A stretch of 43,519 nt of DNA from positions 1 to 43,519 of the forward strand of contig CAKZVC010000024.1 in NCBI GenBank assembly GCA_937922235.1, written 5' to 3'. Below are positions 1 to 9,300 of this stretch, one piece after another. This stretch comes from an uncultured Acidimicrobiales bacterium. Its GTDB lineage: Bacteria > Actinomycetota > Acidimicrobiia > Acidimicrobiales > SHLQ01. The notes beneath the pieces were generated by a model. It searched no databases. It was given only the letters and a program-made list of their open reading frames with translations, and was not told the origin of the DNA. A program made the position numbers and the translations under genes. Every line of letters begins with the position of its first letter. Position 1 is the first letter of the stretch.

Positions 1-43
1 ATCGTAACTCCCGAGCGGCGGAGAACGAGAATAGGCGGACGGC

Positions 44-1525
44 GTGCGATTCGCAGTCATAAATACGGTGCCACCCGGCTTCTGTCGGAAGATGCATCTG
101 CTCGCTCCCGGCGGCCGCCTGGACGACCTTGCCAACCTGACACGAGACGACCTTTCTCAAGCCGGGCTGAGTCCGACCCACATGGAGGCGATCGAAGGCT
201 TCGGCGAGTGGCGAGATCATGGAGTGCCGCCAAACGTCGGGCTCCTGATGTGGTACTTGGAGTCGACCCAGTTGCCGTCCGGTGCGTTCCTGCGGACACC
301 TGACGCCCCGAGTCCGAGTATCGGTGTGGTTATCCGATATCTGCAGATCGCCGGGACGCTCGGGATCACCCGAAGCGACTGTGACTCTGTTGATCGAGCT
401 GCCGACTGGCTGGAAGGTCAAGTCGGCGACGATGGTCTGATCCGTATGCCGATCACCGGCAACGTTGACTACGGGATGTTGGCCCGAGCCATACGCTCTC
501 TTCATGGAGTCGCCCCCGGCGGCGGGGCAAGCCACGCACTGGAACGGGGATGCTTCGCCCTGGCCAAGGTCCGGCTTGACGGTTCGATCTGGCCGACCTA
601 CCCCAACGGCAAACCATCATCAGGTGCGACCTCGCTGGCGATTGCCGCTGCAACCCAGTGCCCCGACCTATTCGACTTCGGCCCCGATGCCGAATGGTTG
701 CTGGAGATTCGCAATCCCGACGGTGGCTGGGGCGAGTTCGAAGGTTCACCATCGAAAGTCGATAACACGTTCTGGACTAGTCGGGCTTGTCTCTCTGTCG
801 GAGCTGATATCGGTAATGTTCCACCGGACCTGCTCAACCCGTCGGGGCCGACCAGCTACGAGCTGGCGATGACCCGCCGGCTACGGGTTCTGCTCGACAA
901 AGAACCGGACGACGGATTGACCGACATGGCGATGCGCTGCCTCAACGACGATGCCGACCGCTATGCCGAGACGGTGTTGTACGGACTGGCCTTGGCCGAG
1001 ACCTCGACCGCCGCCTGGTCGACCTCGGAAGCGAAGCTGCCTGTTCGAACCCCAGACTTCATTCGCCGGGAGCCGCCGTTGTACGACCAACTCGGCCAAG
1101 TCTCGGATCGAAGCTGGTGGTTGAGCCTGGTGAACCGAGCAGCACAGGTTCGAGCGGCCGAAGCAAGCATCGGGTGGCTAGCCGGTCTTTGGGCGGCGAT
1201 AGCCCTGATCAGCGAAGAGTTCGTGAGCGGTCTCGCTTCATTGCCGCTCGTCCCGCTTCTGGCCCTGTTATTGCTCGAAGCAGTCCTGATCTTCGGCTGG
1301 CTCGCTGCCCGACAAGCAGCCGGCAACTGGCTCTCCGGTCTGCGTCACTTGATGTCCGCCGGCGGCCTCGCACTGCTGTTGGTCCTGCTACTCACCGGCC
1401 CGGAAGACACGAACCTCTCGATCTTGCCCGGGATTGCCTTGACGGCGATTCTGACTCTCGTCGTCGAAGTCGTATCAGTAGCGACGGACAAGGCGGATCT
1501 GCTGAATCGCCTTGGAGACGACTGA
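44..1525 (+). CDS. alpha-toroid (prenyltransferase/squalene-cyclase-like) repeat protein with C-terminal membrane domain
   Basis: A 493-residue protein. Residues about 50-300 look like the alpha/alpha toroid repeats of the prenyltransferase/squalene-oxidase superfamily; the clearest repeat is NPDGGWGEFEG followed by DNTFWTSRACLSVG, close to a QW-type repeat. No DXDD or DCTAE-type cyclase acid motif is visible, so I do not call it a cyclase; the toroid may be a binding or scaffold module. The C-terminal 120 residues hold about four hydrophobic segments (around 380-405, 405-425, 440-460, 465-485), giving a soluble toroid tethered to the membrane. The GTG at 44 is the first start after an in-frame stop at 32-34, so the gene begins inside the window. 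It is island cargo, upstream of a broken EACC1-like gene and a DUF4238 gene. Function unknown. Confidence 0.6.
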   Translation: MRFAVINTVPPGFCRKMHLLAPGGRLDDLANLTRDDLSQAGLSPTHMEAIEGFGEWRDHGVPPNVGLLMWYLESTQLPSGAFLRTPDAPSPSIGVVIRYLQIAGTLGITRSDCDSVDRAADWLEGQVGDDGLIRMPITGNVDYGMLARAIRSLHGVAPGGGASHALERGCFALAKVRLDGSIWPTYPNGKPSSGATSLAIAAATQCPDLFDFGPDAEWLLEIRNPDGGWGEFEGSPSKVDNTFWTSRACLSVGADIGNVPPDLLNPSGPTSYELAMTRRLRVLLDKEPDDGLTDMAMRCLNDDADRYAETVLYGLALAETSTAAWSTSEAKLPVRTPDFIRREPPLYDQLGQVSDRSWWLSLVNRAAQVRAAEASIGWLAGLWAAIALISEEFVSGLASLPLVPLLALLLLEAVLIFGWLAARQAAGNWLSGLRHLMSAGGLALLLVLLLTGPEDTNLSILPGIALTAILTLVVEVVSVATDKADLLNRLGDD

Positions 1526-1535
1526 GGAGCGTTCA

Positions 1536-1918
1536 TCACCCAGATAGCTTCATGCCGTCGGGAGTCAAGTTGATCGTGTCGGACGGAGTGGTTCTTCTAG
1601 CTCTGCAGCTCTTGGAAGACAACCGTGTCTCTCGGGGTACCCGGAGTAACTGGACATCATCGGCGATCGCTGCTTTATCGGCTTCGGCTTGCTTCAGCTT
1701 CTTCCCAGCCAGTCAGTCACGGATGCTCTCCATAACTTTGACCAGGGCGGGCAGTGCAACGGCAATCGCCCCCCGGTGGCGGCCGCTTGTCCGAGGGTTA
1801 CGGTTAGCGATCCAAGTTGAACCTCCTTGACTGACCAGCGATCCGGATCGGGAAAGTCAAACCCAGAGCTCTCAACGCCGTCCGTGAAGGTTCGGCCGAC
1901 TCTTTGCAGGCTGAGCAA
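1536..1918 (-). pseudogene. broken gene resembling effector-associated constant component EACC1
   Basis: Read on the minus strand, 1918 to about 1770 encodes WSVKEVQLGSLTVTLGQAA and a Gly-rich turn. After a run of six C (1769-1774) the frame must change to continue as ALPALVKVMESIRD, then an in-frame TGA (1713-1715), then LAGKKLKQAEADKAAI. The pattern of a glycine turn followed by an amphipathic helix ending in a basic WL segment resembles EACC1, a small component found beside caspase-, trypsin- and NTPase-type conflict proteins in actinobacteria. One frameshift plus one stop, and no good N-terminus, indicate a decayed gene. The family assignment is from memory of the pattern and is tentative. 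From 1919 to 2107 I see nothing but the upstream region of the DUF4238 gene. Confidence 0.35.
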
Positions 1919-2107
1919 GATTAGGGCAACGTGACGAAGGTTGTGCCCGGCCCGGTGATGAACGTGAGGCGTACGGCACTGATTGAACCTGAACGCAGTT
2001 CTGTTTGAATCGTGATAGCTAGACCTTAGGTTCGCAACGGCATCTGACCAAAGGCCAAACTACAGCTGCCGTATCCAGCCCCACCTGCCCGCTACGCTAA
2101 GTCCTTT

Positions 2108-3076
2108 ATGGGAGCAATCAAGGCTCACTATGTTCCAGCCACCTATCTGGGTAACTTCGCAAATCCTTCGACCGAGGCCCCGAGATCCGAGCGACTCTGG
2201 GTGATCGGACGAACGTTCGGAGCACTGAAGGATCCACAGAAAACTGAGGCCATTGCATGTTCTCGACACATGTATTCGCGAATCGCGCCTGACGAAGCTG
2301 AAGCGTATTTCAACTACTACGAAGTCGATCTGAGATCACTGGTTGAAGACGCGGCAAAGCTGAGTTCGTTTCCGAATAATCCAAAGCGGTCCTCCGTCGG
2401 CATCATGATGTTGCATCATGCGCTCATAATGCGCGTTCGCAACCCATCGAACAATGTGATGGGTGACGCGGAACGTATAGATCTCGTGAAACACTTTGCT
2501 GAGATCGGACACCGGAAGCTGATACTCGGGCAAGAAGATGACGAGACGGACGCACGATCGGCAGTCGCCCGAATCCTTGGCGCTGCGTACAGCGACGTCG
2601 CCCGCAGTTGGAACGGCGACGGCAAGCTCTATTTGATGAGACAGGCAGTGTCTACGAGGTGGAACTGGCGGGTGCTCCACACCCAGAAGAGAGCACAGCT
2701 GATCACATCGGACAACCCTGCTTGCCTGTTCTATCTTGACAAGTCGTGCACCCAGCCGCTGCTCATGATGCCATTGACGCCCACCCAGCTCTTTGTCGCC
2801 GTCACGACCAACGCAGCGTTAGTCGAGAACCGAGCGATCTCGCCTCAGCTCGTCCGGTCCATCAACGGCATCATCACGAAGAGCGCATATAACGCCATCT
2901 ATGGCGCCGAGCCGTTCGGGTCGGAGGATATCAAAGCCGCAATATCCATCTTTGAGCGTAATCTGCCCGTCGAGAGCACGATGGCTGACGGATCATGGAA
3001 CTTCTCCCCGCAGGTTTTCAGGGACCCGAGTTCTCTTCCATTCCTGCGGCTACGCCCGGCCCAATTACCGCAGTAA
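2108..3076 (+). CDS. DUF4238 family protein
   Basis: A 322-residue protein that starts MGAIKAHYVPATYLGNFA, the typical HYVP-x-xYL-xxF opening of DUF4238. The middle has TSDNPACLFY followed by MPLTPTQLFVAV, matching the family's TSDNP and LSP/LTP segments. The family is widespread in bacteria, often on mobile elements, and its biochemical role is not known; the conserved His, Asp and Asn residues have been taken to suggest an enzyme-like or nuclease-like fold, but nothing in the sequence settles this. The ATG at 2108 sits directly before the conserved motif, so the start is secure. It is the last gene before the first tRNA-Ser fragment repeat. Confidence 0.8.
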   Translation: MGAIKAHYVPATYLGNFANPSTEAPRSERLWVIGRTFGALKDPQKTEAIACSRHMYSRIAPDEAEAYFNYYEVDLRSLVEDAAKLSSFPNNPKRSSVGIMMLHHALIMRVRNPSNNVMGDAERIDLVKHFAEIGHRKLILGQEDDETDARSAVARILGAAYSDVARSWNGDGKLYLMRQAVSTRWNWRVLHTQKRAQLITSDNPACLFYLDKSCTQPLLMMPLTPTQLFVAVTTNAALVENRAISPQLVRSINGIITKSAYNAIYGAEPFGSEDIKAAISIFERNLPVESTMADGSWNFSPQVFRDPSSLPFLRLRPAQLPQ

Positions 3077-3199
3077 GTAGTTATTTCTCTGCGATAATCG
3101 CCCGCCACGCGACCGAAAATGTGAGCGACAGTGAGCATCCGGGAGGCGGCTGACAGCACGTGTTTCTTGCGATAGGCGGCTTCGGGAGCTACCGGCCCG

Positions 3200-3382
3200 G
3201 TACCACGCTGGTAACACTGGCAGCGGCGAGTCAAGGCCGACGACGGCCACAAGCGGTCAACGTGCACCCACCGAAACTCCACAAGCCACACCCAGTTAGC
3301 TCCTCCACGCCACCGTCGCACAAGCTCTTGAAAACCGTTGAACCCGCAAGGGTTCCGGGGGTTCGAATCCCCCTCTCTCCGC
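3200..3382 (+). repeat. att-like direct repeat, copy 1, ending in a tRNA-Ser(TGA) 3' half
   Basis: The last 57 bases read as the 3' part of a tRNA-Ser: anticodon loop with TTGAAAA (anticodon TGA), half of the anticodon stem, the long variable arm GAACCCGCAAGGGTTC, a T arm GGGGG-TTCGAAT-CCCCC and the acceptor end TCTCTCCG. The 5' half of the tRNA is absent. The preceding 125 bases also match copy 2 (10621-10802), for example GGTAACACTGGCAGCGGCGA and AGCGGTCAAC. This is the footprint expected from integration into the 3' end of a tRNA gene. The rest of the interval 3077-3555 holds no gene that I can support. Confidence 0.75.
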
Positions 3383-3555
3383 CACAAAAGCCTCCAGAAA
3401 TGGAGGATTGATTGTGCTTCGGCTCTCGCTGCTTCGGTGACCTGGGCTCGTTTTTAGAGGTAGGTAACACTGTGGCAACACCACTAGGTACTCTTTCGTT
3501 GCCGCCACTGGGACTGTATGCGAATTCAGTCCGGGATCAGGTCACATGTGGTTAG

Positions 3556-5688
3556 ATGAGCGATGTGAATGACGCTGCTCTCATCGGGCAAGAAATGTTT
3601 CGAGTATCCGTTCTTCCGGCGCGTGCTGCGTACCTTGTCAAACCTCAAAGTCGCAAGGGGCTCCGCCGAGCCGTTCAAGAGGCTTCCACGCGGTGGGGTG
3701 GCGCAACCGAGCCGATTGTTCCCGTCCCAGCAAGATCTAAGGTTGGGCCATGGTGGCGACGCCTTATTGAAGTCGCTCGTGTCGATGGCCTCGTAAACGT
3801 TGATGTTGAAGCCGATCGGGCTCGGTCGGTGGCTTCTGACCTCGGGCTACCTTTGGTCGACCTCGCAAGCATCGATAGGGGAGGGATCACTCAGTTCACT
3901 TGTCATCCAGCTCACTTGTTCAACTCTCAAACTCGCGATATTAGAACTATCGCGAGGCATGACAGTGATCTTTGGGAGGTTGTCGCAATCGGCGATCTCA
4001 CTCCCGATCATGAGGCTGACATGTCTGACTCAGGTCTGTCAGTTACTCGGCCCGCCGCTAGCGATTGGGCAGCCCGAGCACAGGTGTCGGCCCGCTCACT
4101 CTTAGACGCGACTCTGACGAACTTTGACGAGCATGGTGCACGAGGCTGGACGGGGCCGTACCCAGCCCTGATCTGGGTCACAAAGCCAAACAACTTCAAT
4201 GATTGTCTCTGGTTCTGGAACCTCCGCGCGCTTCGGGCCCTCAGGTTCAACCACACGCCAATGCTCCTTCTGCCCCATCAAGGCGTCAAGGACTGGTCGA
4301 ACTTTCCTCAGCAGGTGGAAGAGCTGCTCCGGCGATCGGAGGACGTTGAGCCAGACGTAATCTTCGGATCAACTAGCGCACACATCGATCACATTAAGGA
4401 TCTGGCCGACTGCCTGAACCTGCATGAGACGGATAAAAAACCTCGATCCAAACGGACGTTTCCGCTACCACCGCCAAAAGAACCTCCGTACACCTTCGCA
4501 ACCAACCTCGATGTACGCGGGTCGCTCCTATTCGAGCGCACCTATGGACGCGTTACCAACGTCACAAGCCAAATCTACAACTCCGGGACGCTCATCGAAG
4601 GCGACTGCCCGGTAGCGTTCTCCCAACTAGCACGCACTCTAGTGAAGATCGATAGCAAAGCCTTCGCTCATATCCCGCGAAGGCCACCGCTCGCCAAGTT
4701 GATCTTAGAAAAGAGTACCTGGGCAGTAGATGACCGCCTTCAGTTCGCCACTCAGCTTTACAACCGGTTTAGCATCAGGCTGCGCGTCCCCCCACCGTCC
4801 GATGTGGTCACCGAGCTTCTGCGGTCATCCCATATCGAACTGGCGATATCTGATAAGGGACAACTGGGGCTGCGGCTCCACGATCTCAAGCTCCTTGATG
4901 TCCTAACGATTCCGGGCGTGCCTGACGTTATCCGTAGTCTTCAGACTCCTCGGTCCAGTGAGCTAGCGAGAGAACTTCGCCGATTAACATCCGATGGCAA
5001 CCACAATGACGCTCGGCTTGTCGAGACAGCTATGGCCTGGGGAGGGCGAGCCGAGAGGAGACACCAGTCAATCGGGGAGCTTTCGTTACCAAACGATCTA
5101 GCTCTCAACGCAATCGAGGCGTTGGTGCAAGCGCGGTGGGCGGAGCGAGGTCTGACCATCGACTGCTCCTCTTGTACTCTCCGGTCATTCGTCCGCTTGG
5201 GGACTGCGCCCGAGGCCGGCAGCTGTGAAGCTTGTGGGGCATCGCAAAGCTACAAACTTTCTTCGGCTGGGCCCGAAATTCGCTACCGCCTGCATGCCCT
5301 CCTCGATCGTGCCTCAGACCAAGGAGTTGTCCCACACCTCCAGACCTATGCCGTACTTCGGAAGGTGAGTAACGACACCTGGCTGCTCCCGAGCATCAAC
5401 TTGGTCGGTCACGGCTCAGGTCACCCAGCTGAGGTGGATCTCTTCGGGATCCATCGAGGTGCGGTACTCGCAGGGGAAGTAAAGACTAATTCAAAGCAGT
5501 TCGATACGTCTCAGATTGAGAGGGACATCGAATTATCAAGACTTCTTCGGGCAGACTGCCACGTGATGGCCGCAAGTAGTGGCTCATTCACCGCTGTCCA
5601 AATCAAGCAGGCGCGAGATTTGGCAGAGAAGTCGGCTATGGAGGTTCTTGTCGTGGAGCGGAACTCTGTGAGAGAGCTAGGCGACTAG
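3556..5688 (+). CDS. large protein with zinc ribbon and C-terminal PD-(D/E)XK nuclease motif
   Basis: A 710-residue protein. The first 530 residues are soluble and match no family I know. Residues 537-560 form a zinc ribbon (C537-x2-C540, C557-x2-C560). It is followed by about 55 residues of helix and then a restriction-endonuclease-fold signature: E626-V-D628-L, twelve residues, then G-E641-V-K643, i.e. D-x12-ExK, in the order beta strand, hairpin, beta strand expected of PD-(D/E)XK enzymes. I infer a DNA- or RNA-cutting effector with the long N-terminus acting as sensor or target recogniser. It lies immediately downstream of the left att-like repeat and upstream of integrase debris, so it is island cargo. 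No ATPase or methyltransferase partner is present. Could also be a repair or mobilisation nuclease. Confidence 0.65.
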   Translation: MSDVNDAALIGQEMFRVSVLPARAAYLVKPQSRKGLRRAVQEASTRWGGATEPIVPVPARSKVGPWWRRLIEVARVDGLVNVDVEADRARSVASDLGLPLVDLASIDRGGITQFTCHPAHLFNSQTRDIRTIARHDSDLWEVVAIGDLTPDHEADMSDSGLSVTRPAASDWAARAQVSARSLLDATLTNFDEHGARGWTGPYPALIWVTKPNNFNDCLWFWNLRALRALRFNHTPMLLLPHQGVKDWSNFPQQVEELLRRSEDVEPDVIFGSTSAHIDHIKDLADCLNLHETDKKPRSKRTFPLPPPKEPPYTFATNLDVRGSLLFERTYGRVTNVTSQIYNSGTLIEGDCPVAFSQLARTLVKIDSKAFAHIPRRPPLAKLILEKSTWAVDDRLQFATQLYNRFSIRLRVPPPSDVVTELLRSSHIELAISDKGQLGLRLHDLKLLDVLTIPGVPDVIRSLQTPRSSELARELRRLTSDGNHNDARLVETAMAWGGRAERRHQSIGELSLPNDLALNAIEALVQARWAERGLTIDCSSCTLRSFVRLGTAPEAGSCEACGASQSYKLSSAGPEIRYRLHALLDRASDQGVVPHLQTYAVLRKVSNDTWLLPSINLVGHGSGHPAEVDLFGIHRGAVLAGEVKTNSKQFDTSQIERDIELSRLLRADCHVMAASSGSFTAVQIKQARDLAEKSAMEVLVVERNSVRELGD

Positions 5689-6030
5689 GTCAGGCATCTT
5701 GGCCCCGCCACCATTGGTCTAACGCTAGGTTCGCCTTGGTCTCGCTCATCGCGATAGACGCCCGAACAGATCTTCATGAGCATGTCGACAGAGTGCCCGA
5801 GCCGGCGGGCGACCTCTGCTGGGTTGACGCCGGCAGAGAGCATCATGGTTGCCGCAGAGTGCCGGAGGTCGTACACGCGGATGCTGGAGAGTGGATGCGG
5901 CGATAGCCGGAGATGGGTCCTGGCCCGACCCCAGGCCTTCCCATAATTGTGCGGAGTGATGTGGGCCCCAGCATTGTTCGTGAAGGCCAGGGCTTCGCTG
6001 GGAAAGTGATGGAAATGGTGGCGTAGGATA
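5687..6030 (-). pseudogene. 3' remnant of a tyrosine recombinase (integrase)
   Basis: Minus-strand translation gives the C-terminal catalytic part of a phage-type integrase: PSEALAFTNNAGAHITPHNY, then VYDLRHSAATMMLSAGVNP with the second catalytic Arg, then EVARRLGHS with the His of box II. The nucleophile should be the Tyr in a segment like KIYSGVY; here it is KICSGVY, with codon TGT in place of TAT, one transition away. No N-terminal arm-binding or core-binding domain precedes it; upstream residues are in a frame that belongs to another remnant. The gene is therefore truncated and catalytically dead. It sits in the middle of the element rather than next to an attachment site, which suggests that the island has been rearranged. 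Confidence 0.7.
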
Positions 6031-6183
6031 CCGACGATTGAGACGACTGAGGCCAAGGCCGTAGCCTGGCTCACGTCCGACGAAATCAACGATCGGATCG
6101 ACGAGGCGTACGCCGTGCGTTTTCTTGATGCCTTAACCATGGGGACAGCCGTAAGGGCGCACAACGGATTCGAGTTTCGGTAG
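6031..6183 (+). pseudogene. C-terminal fragment of a probable NUDIX hydrolase
   Basis: The plus frame ending at the TAG at 6181-6183 reads EAKAVAWLTSDEINDRIDEA, then YAVRFLDAL, then AVRAHNGFEFR. This resembles the C-terminal helix region of actinobacterial NUDIX hydrolases, where a WL-x-x-DE turn is followed by EAYAVR-x-LDAL. There is no NUDIX box and no start, so only a tail remains. It overlaps the 5' end of the integrase remnant on the other strand, so the junction of the two fragments lies near 6010-6040. The interval 6184-6348 contains only the upstream region of the next gene. Confidence 0.3.
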
Positions 6184-6348
6184 ACCTGTCGAAATCTGCA
6201 GGTTCAAGTTAGCAAGCATCCGCCTCCCACGGTCTTTCGTTCAAACCTGATGTAGGTGATCCTGCCCATTTGAGGTTGCACGTTCGGACGTAACTTCCGA
6301 TGTACTAGGCTCTGGTCCACGTAGGATGCGGGACAGGAGGGGGCTCCG

Positions 6349-9300
6349 TTGACCAACATATCTCAGTACCAACAACAACAGGTCATCGTTGAATTGCTGG
6401 CTCTGATTGAGAGACTTGAGGTACCTGAGTCTGCTCCTTCGTTTGCACGATCTGGTAGCCCAATAGGGCTGTCCTTTCTGGATAGCTCGCTTTCATTGAA
6501 CCATATCGTGAGACTATCCGAGGAAGTGACGTTAAATGACTGGCGATTCCTTAGTCGAAACCTGAGCATTGATATCAGCTTTGACAAACTGTCGGAGTCG
6601 CAAGTGAATGCTGGTCTTCTCTATGGGCAGTATCGTGACACTCCGTTAGAAGCTGACACCGGGTTGGCGGTGGTTTCTGACACAGTTGGCGAAGATCGGC
6701 TGGTGACCGATAGGGGAGCACAGACAGAACGCCAGCTTCTGTGGTTGCCTATTACAACTATCGATCGCACGATAACGTCGCCAGCCGACCTACGTGACAG
6801 CGAGGGTCGTATTGTGCCGAGGTGTTCGCAGATCGAGAGCCTATCCCTCCTAGATGCTGCCTTTTATCGGTTGCTTCGGCATCTACTTGCGGTCCGGAGC
6901 AATCCCGGCGACGAGCGCCTTCACGAGTTTCGCAATGGCATAGATCGCCAGCCACGATGGCTCCTGCAGAGCGCTATCTCTCATTTAGTTCACAAAGGTC
7001 CGCCCGTGGAAGCGTTTAGCAACGGTCTAGGCACTCATCCGGAACTCACACGGCAATCTGCATGGGATGTAGTCAGCAAAGACTTTCGCGGATCTGTATT
7101 CTGGGCACCGTTTTTGCAGTTGCTCTATTTGGTCTCACGAAACTACCTCGTCATAGCGGGGCTTCCAGCGAGCAAGACAGAACACAGACTCCACTATCAG
7201 GCGCCCGATCTGCCTGCTCAAACCCGCCGACATCGGTGGCTGAAAGTTCCGAGGCGGTTTGGAGACGAATTCACTATCTCATACCAAAGAGAGATTCCCA
7301 GATCTCTTAATGCCTACCACCTGACCTTCCGAGCAGAGGAAGGAGTCAATGTACGTCGAGCTATCGCCACGACTGACAGAGACGTCGACTCCATCGATCT
7401 GCTAGCAGAAGACTTGGCGTTTCTCTCAACTGAACTCGGAAGCAATCCTAATATTGTTGCCTATGAAATCGATCGGATTAGGCTACGTCTGCAGAATATT
7501 CTAGATCGGCGCCTTCACGATGTTAGAGCCGCTGACATCGCCGTTAAAAGCCAACGTCAGACCCACATCGGATTGACCAAGAATCGTCAACGTCGCGAAA
7601 CAAACATGCGCTGGCGGTTCCGCAAGGCTCAGACCGCGTTTCAGGAACGCAGGGCATCCCGTCTTGCGGTCTTGTCTCATCCGAAGCTGGACAACGGCGG
7701 TGTACCTTCGCCAGATCTCATGCAAGCCCTTGCGCTTGATGCCCGTGCCTACAACATCGGTCGAGGCGTCCACGTTAGTGACGACGCACGCGACAACTAT
7801 GCTCACGTATACATCCGTCGACCGGCCGATACGACTTCGCGCGACCAAGGGTCGTTCCAAGTCGCATTGGATGTTGCTCTTGCTGACGTGAGGCCGTCGC
7901 TTCTAAGTCAAGTGCTGTGGATGAACGGAGCACTGATCGTTGCTACTCTGATGATATCTTCCGCAATAAGCACGGAAGGCTTCCGTCTCCTACTTGGTGA
8001 TGATGTCGGAGGGGCGTTCAACGAATATGTCGGCAAGGTAGGCGGCAATTCGCTAGACAATGCCGACGGGCTAGTAGCGTTGGTAATCGTCGTGCTTGGT
8101 CTAGTATTTACAAGACTTGAGTTTCCAAAAACTCGGAGCGTTCTCACACAATTGAGGTGGCGGGCCGTGGGCCTCGCTCTTGCCAGTGCTGGGACGACCA
8201 TCTACTTAATGGTTGCGATTACCACGTCCAAGAGTCCGGGAGATCTTCCCGCTGAGATCTTTCCGAACGCCATGTTCGGATATGTTCTACTGTTTGCTGC
8301 GTCAGCGATGTTGTCGCTGTCAGTTAGGCTGCTCTCGCGCCTCGCTCGTTTGAGCTTGTACAAGTCGCCGGCCTGGTTGACGTGGCATCGAGTGGTTCCT
8401 AGGCGTCTTATGACGTTTACAGGTTTTCGGTCCGTTGTTGACTTCTTGAGGTATGAAACTCCCCATGTCGTCTTCGACGACACAAAGGCAGCGCAAAAAC
8501 GCGAGATGTTGCTTGGTCAGGCCTACAGCCGACAAAGTCCCAGTGCCCAACGTGAGCGTGAACTAGATCGGGTTAATCGGCGGCTTGCGCGGCGTTCATC
8601 TGATCTTCGTAGACGGTTGGGAACGCATGATGTGTGGGTGGTTGGTGATGGTAATAAGCTCACGCTAAGTGGTACCGTCCCAACTCTCCAAGAAAAGCTG
8701 GACTGCGAAGAAGACGTTCTCACAGAGATTGGCTACTTTGTCGAGGTCGAGAATACGATAGCCGTGCGGCCGACGTGGAGTTGGGTGATTGGTTTCGGGC
8801 TACTTGGAGGGTTGTCGCTAACGGTTCTTACCGCAGTAGTTGTGGGCCTAGCGGCTGCCGCCGGCAACGCCACCACTGTTGCACTTACATGGCTAGCCAG
8901 TGCTCTCTACCCACCAGGGTCGCCGATCCTAGACGTGTTCTCGCAGAGTCTTCTGCAGGGCTATGTCCGTGTACTGTCGAACTTATCGGTTGGGTTCGCG
9001 TTGACAGGCACCTTTTCATTGTTGATAGCTACCTTCTTAAGAAGCCAACGACTTGACAGCGGCCCGGGAGCCTGGGCCATGGATCGCGGTAGTGAACTCG
9101 CAAGTGAGGCAGCGGCGACTCTGACGGATATGGATTCGGGACATCGGATCGTTGTTGCCTATGTGCCCAGTCCTCGACAATCCTTTGAGGTCGACATTGT
9201 TCCTCCGGAAGGCTTGATGAAGCACGGCTACAAGGAGTGGGGCCGCTCGTCAGGCCCATGTAGCGGTTTCGTTCTGGCTGCCTCGGACCCGTATGGCTCT

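Noticed and set aside
3326..3382. Functional tRNA-Ser gene
   Set aside because: There is no D arm, no 5' acceptor strand and no complete anticodon stem before the 3' half; GGAGAG is not found in the 150 bases upstream.
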